From positions 753,329 through 817,328 of the forward strand of contig WTPW01000061.1 of assembly GCA_009809945.1 (NCBI GenBank): a stretch of 64,000 bases of DNA, given 5' to 3'. Position 1 is the stretch's first letter; every line of letters begins with the position of its first letter. This document shows, in pieces, positions 45,491 to 57,018 of this stretch. The notes beneath the pieces were generated by a model that did not search any database, was not told the origin of the DNA, and saw only the letters and a list, made by a program, of their open reading frames with translations. The translations under genes and the position numbers were made by a program. This DNA is from Gigaspora margarita. Its lineage: Eukaryota; Glomeromycota; Glomeromycetes; Diversisporales; Gigasporaceae.

Positions 45491-47035
45491 ATAAATTTTG
45501 AATAATATTAACATAATTTGCTAAATATAATTATATTTCAGAATTTTCACAATATTTTGAAACATTTAAAAATAAAATTCAATTAGACAATATTGAATAA
45601 GACAAAAAGCATAAAAATTTTACATCTAATAATCCACATTAGCATGTGTATTAATTGAAAAAACTCAATTACATAAAAATATAAATTAAAAATCAGGAAT
45701 GCATTTACTAAACAAAAGAATAATGTACAATATGCATTTACTATAAATGGTCATTTGGTTTTCAAAGCGTCGATTAAAATATTCACTAATCTAAATATAG
45801 TATAAATAATATTTAATTTAAAATGGAGCTAAAACTTCTAAAGCAATTGTTATGAGCTATTTTATCAATCGATAACTATTTCAAAAGTATTTAAAAATCT
45901 AAATATAAATGTAATTCAAGTAATTTAAATTTAATAACGATAAAAATATTAAATATTTCGAATATATTCGAATTAATTAAAATATATATTCAAATTATTA
46001 ATTAATATATATATATATATATATATTGATTGATTACCCATATTCAAATGATTACATTCAAAATTATTACGGGTTAAGATAATAAATTTTGAATAATATT
46101 AACAAAAATTTGCAAATTTAATATATTTCAGTATTTGCGCAATATTTTGAAATATTTTAAAAATAAAATTCAATTAGACAAATAATAAATGAGACGAAAG
46201 TATGAAAATTTTAATAATAAACCCTTTTTTATTTACGTCTAATAATTGAAAAAACTTGATTACATAAAAATATAAATTAAAAAAATCAGGAATGTATTTA
46301 CTAAACAAAAGAATAATGTACAATATGCATTTACTATAAATAGTCATTTGTTTTCAAAGTGGATTAATTTTTATTAAAATTTAAAAATCTAAATATTAAT
46401 GTAATTCTAGTAATAATGATAAATTATAAAATATTTCGAATATATTCAAAATATATCTGAAAATAATTAATTAATATATTTTGATTAATTACCTAGATTC
46501 AAATTATCACATTCTCAGTTTATTTGAAATTATCGCAGGTTAAATTAATAAATTTTGAAATATGTTAACAGAATTTGCAAATTTAATATTTCAGTATTTG
46601 TGCAGCATTTTGAAATAGTTCAAAATTTTTAAAAATAATTTCAATTAGACAAATAATGAATGAGATGAAAGTGTAAAAATTTTAATAATGAAACCTTTTT
46701 ATTTACATCTAATAATCCTCTTAAATACATTAGCATGTGTATTGTTAATTGAAAAAACTCGATTATATAAAAATATAAATTAAAAATCAGGAATGCATTT
46801 ACTAAACAAAAGGATAATGTACAATATGCATTTACTATAAATGGTCATTTGTTTTCAAAGCGGATTAATCTCTGAATATAGTATAAATAATATTTAATTT
46901 GAAAATGGAGCTAAAACCTTTAAAGCAATTGTTGTAAACAGTTTTATTATCAAGAGCATAAAGTATTTAAAAATCTAAATATAAATGTGATTCTAGTAAA
47001 TTTAAAATAATTTATTTTTTAATTAAAATAAAATT
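45491..47035. repeat. Three-copy tandem array of an approximately 500-590 bp unit
   Basis: The landmark CATTTACTAAACAAAAG followed by AATGTACAATATGCATTTAC occurs at about 45703, 46296 and 46795. Each unit also has ATAAATTTTGAA, a TTCAATTAGACAA block, and TAATTGAAAAAACT. The units are diverged, very AT-rich and non-coding. A (TA)n run lies near 46005. Confidence 0.75.
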
Positions 47036-47074
47036 ATTAAATTAAAATATATCTTAAAATAAGTGATTAATATA

Positions 47075-49954
47075 AGGTAGGCATGGGTATTATGGCGCAG
47101 TTAAATGTGCCAATAGGAAAACTTTATAAATTGACTTGAATATTTGTCAAATTTTACCAAATTAGGTATATTTTAACTCGAAACTAGTCTTTTTTTTGTT
47201 TAAAAAAATTTTTTTTTATTAAAAAAAATTTTTTTTCTAAGTACAGAAAATTTCTTCTAAAAATTGAGATCATCAAGGTAATGACCAATTATGGTGCAAG
47301 ATATGTAATCAGGTAGTATCACCTTTTTTTACATTTTTTTTTCCAACCCGTTTTTCTTCTCTAATTCGTTATTGTTCCATTTTCATACATTCTTTTTCTT
47401 CCTTCTTTTGCTTACGAATTTCTTGCTTTTGCATCTTCTCGGTCTCTCGCGCGATTTGTCATTGGGTGGCCTCTTCTTTTTTTTGCTTCTTTTCTTCAGC
47501 TATCTTTTTTGATTCTTCCTCCGTTTCCCTTAACAAACGTAATGACTTTTCATCGGTAAGAAGACAAGAGAAGGGCATAGTCTTTCATTTTTTCTTCGGC
47601 TACTGATTTTCAGTCTGTCTTTCATCTATTTCCGGTTCTTCGATTGGCTTCGACTGATGGGGCAAAGTGTACTTAGGGAAGTGACAAAAATCAGGTAATT
47701 TTTTAGGAGGGGGTAAAAAATGTTGAAATTATATATAGAAACCTGACCAAATCTATATTATAGAGGGGGGAGGGGGTAGGCCTCTAATAAAAAATAATCA
47801 GGTGATTAATGACACTACCCTTAAGTACCAATCGTAAAGGACTGGTACCGGGATTTTCATAGAGTTCCAACTCTGATTCCAAACGTTTAACTCTATTTTG
47901 GAGTGATCCTATCTCTGACCATAATTCTTGATTTGTAGAAGTTGGGCTAAGTTGACTTGAATTAAGCTGACTTGAATTAAAGTTAGACGAAGAAGAAGTT
48001 ATTGTAATAAGCGGGCAAGTAGGTTCAAGATTTTGAAGGTCAAATCGATATGTTGGCATTGAAGGCTCTAGACGACTAGGACTAATAGCATCGGGATTGA
48101 AGGGCCATATTCCCGTTGTCTTGAAGGAATTACATATTGCGATGGGGTGAATGCCTTAATGTAGGCCTGCCCAAAGATTTTAGCGAACGTATATTTTGTT
48201 ACTAATTTGCCGCCGCTATTAGTATGATACTTGTCGCATTCACTGCTATATGCTTTGTTTAGATAAGCAAAGGGTAATTCGGCAGGTTGTAAGACATGAG
48301 TGGTATGTGGCAGAAGGGCGTAAAGAAGAATATCATTTTCATAACAGAAATTGACACAAGTGTAATTAATATGGCTCTTGTGTCCGTCAAGAATGAGTAA
48401 AACAGAATGAGCAAGAGGAATCGAATTAACAAAATGCTCTATATATTTTTTAAATAGGCTCTCCCGCATATATCCTGTATCAGTGAACCCCATGACAGTG
48501 CCAGCAGGTGCACCGTCCAAAAGACCCAGGATCATTCATTTGCCCTTGTATATGATTAATGGTAGTATATAGATTCCGGCAGCTGATATTGTTGGGCATA
48601 CGGAGATATGTTCATGATTACTGCCATACAAAACACGATGAATTTGACGTGCTCTTTTTTTGCAATTACTTTTTGGAGGTGAGGTTCGATGACAAAAGCT
48701 GTCTCATACAAATAAAGGACGACGTACTTCGCCTGTGATAATCCGGTCACAAGGGTTCAAAAAAAAAAAGAAAAAAAAAAGCAAAAAAAAAGAAAAAAAG
48801 CAAAAAAAAAGAACAAAAAAAAGACCTGTCTCGCCCATGTTCCAAATCCGATTAGGGGTAAGCGAATATTCATTAATAATTAGTTTTAGTTTTTTAAAAT
48901 GATCATTGATTATAATAAGGTTCACTTTTTGGGCACGTGCTTCATTTAGGGCCTGCAGAACGTGAAATGAAAGTTCCTGATGATCTCTTAAAAATCGTTT
49001 CTACCACGATTGGCCTGGTCTGCTCTTATTAAAAGGATGTGGGCACCCATCTCTACAAACAATTTCTAGTACACACCAGACTTTGACAATCCGAAACCAA
49101 ATCTCTGCATGTTCAAGCAATAACTGACTAATTGCTCTTCTTCATGATCAGTTAAGACTTTGTTAGGGCCTGGACAGTTAAGAGGGCCATCATTCTTAAT
49201 AACACGCCTAAGACTTGATTCTGGAAAGCCAAAGTCTCATGCGACACTCCTCGTACTTGGGGGCTTAGGGTCATTTGAAGAGTCTTTAATAAACTTAAGG
49301 GCTTTTTCAATTGCATTATTTCGAGTAGCTTTATCATTTTTAGGTTCCATAATTTTTTCGTTTTTTCATTTAATTTTTAAATTTTTATCTAAAGTTTTTA
49401 TTTTATTCATAAATTTAATAAATGTTATGTCACGTGACAAAGTAAACTGCGGTTAAAAGCTACAAAAAACATTCGCCACTTCCACTATATTTATAAACTG
49501 ACGGTTATACCTGACCATGCAACTCAAAATATTGCGTCGCAAAAATTTTCGCCATCTACACTTGTATAGTTATACCTGATTGTGCAATCCAAAATAATAA
49601 TCACTAATAAACGCCACAAATATACTTAAAACTTGAATTACGCGGTGCATTTATAATGCGTTACATTAGTCTGGTCTCTAATAATATAAAATTATAAGCA
49701 TTGCATAGTGATCGGTTTAAAAAAAATCTTTTTATGAATGTACACGATTTTCTTTGCAAAATACAATTAGTAAATATTACTTTAGTGGTAATATCTTGTG
49801 ACCTGTTGATCGGAATTGTACGATTTTGACACCAATCGATTCGTCTACTGAGACGGATCGATTGGTACCAAAATTGTACAATTCTGATCAATGGGTCATT
49901 AGATATTGAAACTGCGCCATAATTGGTAGTGCGCCATAATACCCATGCCTACCT
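47075..49954 (-). mobile_element. Complete pogo/Tigger-like DNA transposon (2880 bp)
   Basis: The two ends are AGGTAGGCATGGGTATTATG and its perfect inverted complement CATAATACCCATGCCTACCT, extending through GGCGCA. TA flanks both ends (47073-47074, 49955-49956). Inside is one minus-strand transposase of the DDE_1/CENP-B-like family, heavily mutated. The ends are better kept than the gene, so the element may still be moved in trans. Confidence 0.9.
47345..49350 (-). pseudogene. pogo/Tigger-like transposase, inactivated
   Basis: The start is the ATG at 49350 (MEPKNDKATRNNAIEKALKF). An HTH region with FPESSLRRVIK precedes a CENP-B-like DNA-binding part. The DDE core follows: the first catalytic position reads NMGETG where the family has NMDETG, so Asp is replaced by Gly; next VLLILDGHKSHI gives the second Asp; then LLPHTTHVLQP. 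After the core, SFKTTGIWPFNPDAISPSRLEP appears in a shifted frame, and the Lys/Glu-rich tail reaches about 47345. A T/A-type homopolymer expansion at 48758-48820 and several stops and shifts add to the damage. The native enzyme would cut at TA sites in the nucleus; this copy cannot. Confidence 0.85.
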
Positions 49955-50149
49955 TATGTATATTTTTTTTTAATTTTTTTGATTTTTTTTTTTTTTTTAA
50001 ATTCGGCAGTCTTGCCACAACTTTATTTAACATTTGTAATTCCTAAAATATACTATTTTATTTTACAAAAGTTGCCATTTTGGCACTAAGACTAAAGTGT
50101 GATCCACCCGGTTGTCTTAGAGATACCTAAGTGTGACCTGTTATAACAA

Positions 50150-53100
50150 ACATTTCCTCCCTAAGTTTCTTTCTTTCAAAAAAGAAAAACCATCTAGATC
50201 TGTGGTCAGGTTTGTCGCCTGTCAAAACTACCATCTATTTTATATTCTAGCTCGCATGGGTACCTTGTCCAATCCATTCGTATACTTCTTCCTTCGCAAT
50301 ACTAAGAACTTCTGTTCAGCATCGTTTCAGTTTTTTGTCATTTGGTACCATTTCTATTTCTCCTATCCCCGCCTCTGGGTTAGTGCTTTCTTCCCCTTCT
50401 GATTCTCTTCTCTTCTCTTCTCTTTTCTTGGTCCCCTTCCTTTTCTGCCCTCGGGTAATTCCAATGTTTTTCTCCTATTCATTGACTATTAAGTAGCGTT
50501 CTTTTCATATTTCTCTCTGGAAAAAGGTTAACCATTCATCTAGAAAAGCCACAGCTATATCTCGGGCCTTATTTTTAGAAACGTTCATTCTCTCTAAGGA
50601 TGATCCTATTTTATCTGCCATAAAACCTCTCGACCACTCGATATGTCATTCTTCATATTCTTTTATATCCCTGGGTATGAAGACTTCTCTCAGTTTGTCG
50701 AGGCCTAGAGCTATTTTATCCTTCTGCCTTAATTCTTCCTTAATACTTTTAAGGATTTCTTCTTCTTTTTTAATCCATACCTCTTTGTCATATGGGCATA
50801 TAGATAGGTGCTCGAAAGATTCTCTTCCTTTCTTGCATTTTCTACATAGACATCTTGATACAACTCTGGGTTGTGTATTTGTCATTTCCTCAAGGTCGGC
50901 AGCAGCTTATTTATGCACTTTATACGGAAACTCCATGCGCTAGTTTCTTTTCTACTCCTGCCCTGTAGCTTACTATGCCTCTTCATTAGAGCAAANAAGN
51001 GNNTNNANTTCTTTTGGCTCACCCGCTTCTGGTGGATCTCATCGTAAAGTCCTTGATTGAAGGTCCACTCTGCTCTAGTAGCCGTCGTTAATAACTGCTT
51101 TATAAATTCTCTTGGAGAGCATTCTATCTCTATCCCCTTCCAGACTGGCTAGAAAATCATGCCTTCAGTCATAACCCGTTTGACTCTTGTTGGGACACCA
51201 ATTCGACTCCTTCTTTTGCTATTCGGTCTGCTCTTTCATTCTGTTCGACCCCAGAATGTGCCTTTACCTTCTCAAGTATCACCTCTAATTCCTTGTTCTG
51301 TGCTACTACTTTTATTGCCCCCAAAATCTTAGGATTACTTATTTTTATCCATTCTCGTGTTCTGGGCTCGCCAAGTACCTTTTTAACTAGAATTATCGCT
51401 GCACTACTATCAGACCGAATAATAACTCTACATTTAGGTGGAACTATAAAAAGAGCTTTTAGAATTGCCATTAGCTCCGGTTGTGTAGATGAAATCCAGT
51501 TCTGAATTCTGCTTTTGGTATCTCTTACAACCTTTCCCTCTCTATCTATTTGTACAACTTCATATCCTAATACTTTCCTATCATTTACCACTTTACATGA
51601 CCCATCTGTATAAAACCACAAAATATTTTTCTCCCAATTTTCGACCAGTGCCACCTTTAGTTCCCGCCTCTTTTCTTGCCCTTCTACTATCCTATCTATT
51701 AGAACTAAACTTGGTTCTTCGATTACTACCCTTATCTCCTCTTTTCTACTCTGCAGACTTCTAACTTGCTCTGACGAAATACTACTTCCTTTTTCTCATT
51801 TTACAAAATAATCTGGTTCCAATTGCAGGTTCATTTCTCCCTTTGTATATTTTACCCACGGTGATATATCTATCAGTTTCTCCGTTCTTACTCTTTTAAC
51901 TCTATTAATCAACCTTTCTTGGAGCACCTTGTTGGAACTTCTCTCTCCTGTCTGCTTCTCGTTTTTACTACTACTCTCATAGCAGATAATGTCTGTAATG
52001 TGTGTTCTCTTTGTCATTACTTTACCAATAATTGGCTGATTTTCTTTATTTTCATCTACTATTACCCATACACATTTGCTTCTTTTCTTCGAAATTGGCT
52101 TACGTTGCAGCTTTAGGGCTAAGCTATTTGGACTTTGGGTCTTAAACTCCTCTTTCACCTTTCGTGTATTACTGTTCTCCAAAGTAATGTTTTCTATTGA
52201 CTGAAACCAGTTTGCTTTTTTTCTGCTTGATCTTTGATTGGACAGCTTCTTAACCTGCTGCCATGTTATTAGTCTCTTCCCTGTTGGATCTAGCAACTGG
52301 TTTATGTACCATACCTCTTCTCCTTTAAGCTTCTCCTAATTTTTTAATCTATCGTGTTCTACTAATACTTCCATAATTGTTTTAGGATTTCCTTCTGGCT
52401 TCTGGAAAAACTACCATTCATCATACTCAAACTCTGATCTCACTTCTATGTCAACTCTTTTGCCAATTTCAAGTTTCTTGCATTGAGATTATATTTAAAC
52501 TTCATAATTTCTAGCCAGCTCTGGTTAAGTGTCCATATTGGTTTTGGGCTACATATCTCCTTTTGCACCTTCTTAAGTCTTAACTTTGTCAATTGGCCTA
52601 GTACTCCTGGATCATTGATTCTGATTAACCATTCTGCCAACATTTGCTCTGTATATCTTTGCCATAAGCTCTTGATACCCAGGAGTTCCTTATGATTTGT
52701 TATACTTTTAGCCGTTGTTGACGCAATACATGCTTTCCACTTAGCTAACCTAAGAACCAGTTAATGGATTTTGTCACATGCTCTTTTGTCTAGGAGACAT
52801 ATTAACACCCTATACTCCAACTGTGGTAGCAGCACCTTATTATTCAGGTATTTCATTTGGCCTATCGATATCTGTTTATTTTTAACCAAGCTTGTAAAAA
52901 TAAATGTTTCTTTCTTGAGTCTATTCACATACTGCTTATAAATATCTTTCGCTGTAATCCAGACTCCAAGAAAATGGGCTGCCTTATCTGCTTCTAATGC
53001 CTTGACCTCTGCTCTTTCTCTTCCCAACTTCACTACCTGCTGCCTCAGCGATATCCTCGAGTTCACTACTACCATTTCTGATTTTTTTGGGTTTATGTCT

Positions 53101-54437
53101 ATGTCATTTATACAATAAAACTCATTTGCTTTATCCAGTATATCTTGCAGATCACTTTGTGTACTCACTATAAATGTTGTATCATCTGCAAATGCTAGGC
53201 AGCTTATGTTAAGACCCTTTTCTTTACCAAACGGCATTAGAGACTCAGACAGTTTCTGAATGTCCATACTATACCCCTTCTTTGGAGCTTGTATTCTGCA
53301 CAAAAGTGGATCATATATCATTCTCCACACAAGGGGGGAGATCACTTCCCCTTGATCGATCCTGTCCTCTGCTTCAAAACCTTCTGACAGACCAAACTTC
53401 ATAATAACTCTAACTCTTCTTCTACCATATATCTCTAGCAGGAAATTTGTGACTTCCTGGGAGATCTTGATCCTTGTACAAGCTTGTCTGATACTTTCTA
53501 GTGGGACTGAGTCGAATGCCTTCTTAATATCCTGTAACAAGATCTATAATTCTTTTCTCTCTTCTTTAGCTTCTTCCAGGATATTACTTAGAGTATAAAT
53601 TGGGGCCCCTGTACTTTCACCAGGTAAGCCTGCAAAATTAAGACCATGAAGAATATTATGCTTTAGGAATACTTTACTGAGCCTTTTTTGAACTATCCGT
53701 ACTAGACTTTTCCAAATGTTTCTAGTAACATTATTGGTCTTGTGCTTGCTAGAGAAAAGTTCCACTCTGACATTTTGGAAATTGGGAATATTTGTCCCAC
53801 TTTCCATCTTCTCGGGAAGATACTATACTTTAAAACCGTGTTTACCAGCTTCAAGAATCTCCTCGTTGCTTTGGGTCCTGCTTTTTGTAGCATAGTGTAA
53901 CTAATCCCTGACATTCCTGGAGCAGTGCCTTCCTTCGCGAGTTTGAGGTTTTCCTCCCATTCTTCCTTTTGGATCGGTGTTATTATTTCTTTATACCACT
54001 CTCTACTAATCCACTTCTTCGGCGCATAATCATTTCTCCAGTCCTCTGATAGTTGTGCAAACAGATGCTGTCATTTTCTAAATTGCTTCTTAAAAAATCT
54101 ATCTGTTTTCTCTTTAACCTGCTCCGGTTCTGTTACTAATGATCCATGTGCGTTTGGGGTATCTTTCTCTCTTACTACCTTATCTATTACTATCTTTCTC
54201 CATGGTCTCTCTAATATACTATTCAGCATTATTTTCTCACTCCTTCCAATTATATTATACCTTCTTTCTATGTTCTCCACAGTGTTTTTTTCTATCCTTC
54301 TTCTTTCCTCTTTCTTGAGCTTTTGTTCTAGAGTCTTAATCCATCCTCTAGTTTGTTCGATCCACTCGTCTGTTCACTCTCCTTCTATTTGTGGTACTAC
54401 TATTTCATGCCTCTCATTGATATCTTGTACCTGTACG
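50150..54437 (-). pseudogene. LINE ORF2, RT - RNase H - zinc-knuckle part
   Basis: After the insertion the frame resumes near 54437 with QDINERHEIVV. An RT N-terminal part follows at 53914-53544 in two frames (FPRRWKVG, RPIMLLETFGKV, LPGESTGAPI). The RT core at 53540-52761 has DIKKAFDSVP (motif A), DQGEVISPLVW (motif B) and AFADDTTFI (motif C with both Asp). RNase H lies at 51654-51169, with YTDGS, TQPELMAI, IRSDSSAAI and KAHSGVEQNERAD holding the D-E-D-H residues. A CLCRKCKKGRESFEHLSIC knuckle is at about 50840. The catalytic motifs are intact, but stops, frameshifts and ambiguous bases at 50996-51008 break the frame. The protein would copy LINE RNA at a nicked chromosomal target. Confidence 0.88.
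50996..51008. other. Clustered single ambiguous bases (N)
   Basis: Isolated N characters occur here inside the LINE. Others are at 4329, across 58331-58411 (LINE ORF1) and across 62609-62646 (Plavaka relic). All lie in repeats, as expected when similar copies were merged into a consensus. Confidence 0.9.
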
Positions 54438-55545
54438 TTGTGAAGGGCTCCCGCCCCTGTAGTTTTCTTTTTTTTATTTATTTATTATTTTATTATTATC
54501 TTTTTATTTATTTTATATACTATTATTAGTATTACTTTATTTATTCTGTTTATCGTTAGTATTAGTATTCGTTATATATCTATATATGTTAGTACTTTAT
54601 TTTAAGAATAGACTTGTATATTTGCCGATATCTCTACCAGATCGGTCAGATCTGTCAGTTCGGCAATCAGTCAGATCTGTCAGTTCGGCAATCGGTCAGA
54701 TCTGTCAGTTCGGCAATCGGTCAGATCTGTCAGTTCGACAATCGGTCAGATCTGTCAGTTCAACAATCGGTCAGATCTGTCAGTTCAACAATCAGTCAGA
54801 TCTGTCAGTTTGACAATCGGTCAGATCTGTCAGTTCGGCAATAGTCCTACCATAAAACCTGTATCATACTTAGTCATGTAGAAAGTATAAAAGTGATGTC
54901 CCTGTCACCTTGAAATAAAGACAACTCATTACGAGTTAACAACTCAGTTGAGTTTTAATACTTCGAAATCATATTAGTAGAAGTAGTAACCCTTCTAAGT
55001 TTCGTCCATATAAATTGTCCCGAATACGCTTTTGGTATCCCTATTGATATTATAAAAACCTTGTTGTTAGTTGTGAAGTAACCTTCGAAATTCGAGTAGA
55101 AGAGTTAATATAGAATAGTTTCCTTGATACCTTTATAAAAAACCCTTTCATTGTTACCTTGATCCATTGTTAGTCAATTCGACAATACTTGTGTGCCTCA
55201 TTTATCGAACAATCTGATTCTGTGATACCAATATTGAACCGATATCCAAATCGACACCATAATTGGAACCTGAAAGCCGGATACCGTATCATCACGTGAA
55301 CCTCATGAAAGCAACTCGCTGATTGCAAGCCGATATTCATATTCATATCCCATACGCCGCAGCTGGGATTGACTAATAGGTTATTGCTGATATCGCCCTA
55401 CCAAGACTTTCCGAACCTTGAGACCCAGACCAAATCTTCCACGCCTTTTTCTGCCTGCCAGTTCAAGGTTTAAGAGTCTTGAGCACTTAGTAGATAGTAT
55501 TTTAGTTAGTTTGTTTAGTTAGGTGTATAGTTTGACCCAACCACA
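54438..55545. mobile_element. LTR-like insertion inside the LINE
   Basis: The LINE frame breaks off between INIEKV (about 55552) and VQVQDINE (about 54437). The inserted 1.1 kb runs from TGTGAAGGGC to CCCAACCACA on the + strand (TG...CA). It contains an eight-copy 25-bp repeat, a TATA box (TATAAAAG, 54886-54893) and AATAAA (54914-54919), in the order expected of a retrotransposon LTR. No clear 5-bp duplication was found. It may be a solo LTR with adjacent leader. Confidence 0.55.
54642..54841 (+). repeat. 25-bp minisatellite, eight copies
   Basis: The unit starts TCGGTCAGATCTGTCAGTTC and ends GGCAA; copies start every 25 bp from 54642. Substitutions are few (CGGC, CGAC, CAAC, TGAC variants). 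Because 25 is not a multiple of three, all frames stay open and give spurious ORFs. It sits just upstream of the TATA box of the LTR-like insertion, where tandem enhancer repeats are common. Confidence 0.9.
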
Positions 55546-55551
55546 ACCGGT

Positions 55552-57018
55552 TTACACCTTCTCAATGTTTATTAGAAAATTGTCTACTTCATTTAAACTT
55601 TTGTCTAATTCCTTCCTTGCTCTTCTCATTAATCTTCTGAGATTCTTTACATCCCAGAATAGAGGGGATCGATCAATATGCTTAGTGACTTCTTCTGGTC
55701 TGTGTTTGATTATTTTCGAAGGAATATGCCTAGATGCTGCCTTTAGGATAGCTTTTTCAATTACTTCCCATTCCTTATTTATTATTTCCTCTCTGTTCGT
55801 ATCTTCTATATCTTCACCTTCTTCTTCTTTGGTTTTGTTGATCATTTTTGTCTTATCCGCCAATATCTTCTCTAACGTTGACCTGTACTCCTCCCATACT
55901 TCTTGTGTGGCTTCTTTGTATAGGAATATTTTTCTTTTTGGGAAGTCTGCCTTCTCTCTCACCTTTTGTGTAAATTTTAATACCTCTGAAGTATTAACTT
56001 CCGCCCATACCAGATTGTGATCACTACCCGTTACGAGATCCATGTCTTTAATATCGCTTCCCCCTACTCCTAGCTTTAGTGAACTAGAGGTCCAAATCTG
56101 GTCAATTCTTGTTCTAGTCATACCATTTGTCCAGGTATATTTTCGTTGAGTTGGATTACAGTAGCGGAATGTTTCTATGAAGCCTGTATTTTTAAGCCAT
56201 TCTGTTAATGGTAAATTCTTTTGCTTTTTGAGAGAAGAGTTTGTTGAATCCATTGCTGCATTCATAATTCTATTAAAATCTCCCATTATTACAAAGGATG
56301 TGTTTTTTTTAGCTACACAAACATCCCTTGTTATTATCTTCTGTATCTCCTTCTGCATGCACTTGTCATTCGGGGGTAGATATATAACCCAGTATAGAAT
56401 AGCTGCTTTTTTGAATGTAAAACTTACTTTAAGTGCATAAGCATTTGGTCTTTCTATTTTTGTAATATGTTCACTCCATGGGTCGTCGACCAGAAGGCCT
56501 ACTCCTGAGCCTTTATGTTTATCCTGGTCTGAGTTTGACCAGTAATCCCTGTACCCTTTTCTGTGAACATCCATAAATTTAGCGTCCTTTTCCTTAACAT
56601 TCGTCTTTGTTATCCCTACTACATTAAGACCATGCTCTTTACTAAAATCAATCAACTCCTGTAGTCATTGTGTGTTCTTTTTAATCCCATTTATATTATG
56701 TACCCCTAGCTTCAAGATCTCTAATCTTCTTTTTCTTTCCACCCTACCCTCCATAGTCCTGGGTTCTCTCGATATATCTATTGAATTGTATTGCATATGT
56801 ATTGAATTATTGTTATTGTTTTTGAATTTGTATGTGCTATCCGTTTTGAGACCCTCCTTATGTGTTGTCTCTAGAGAAGATACTGAGTTGCTATAATCTG
56901 CATGCGCTTCATACTTTGAAGGGCCCAGCATCCTCTCTTTTCCCTTTAAATGCCTGTGGCGCCTGTTAGGAGCAACGAGCAGGCTGTGCCTGCTCTCCTC
57001 TTGCATAGTTTTCTTCAA
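55552..57018 (-). pseudogene. LINE ORF2, APE-type endonuclease part
   Basis: The start ATG at 57018 lies inside the end of ORF1 (about 53-bp overlap). LKLGVHNINGIKKNTQ is followed by a TGA where Trp would give TQWLQEL. Then come VGITKTNVKEKD (the T replaces the usual catalytic Glu of ITET), GSGVGLLV, FVIMGDFNRIMN, YTWTNGMTRTRIDQIW and GSDHNLVWAEV, the classic AP-endonuclease motifs. The frame runs on to INIEKV at 55552, where the LTR-like insertion begins. The enzyme would nick target DNA to prime reverse transcription. Note the E-to-K change next to the ITKTN motif. Confidence 0.85.

Noticed and set aside
54586..54844. Two ORFs with repeated Ser-Val-Arg/Gln-Ile-Cys units
   Set aside because: They are translations of the 25-bp minisatellite, which keeps all frames open.
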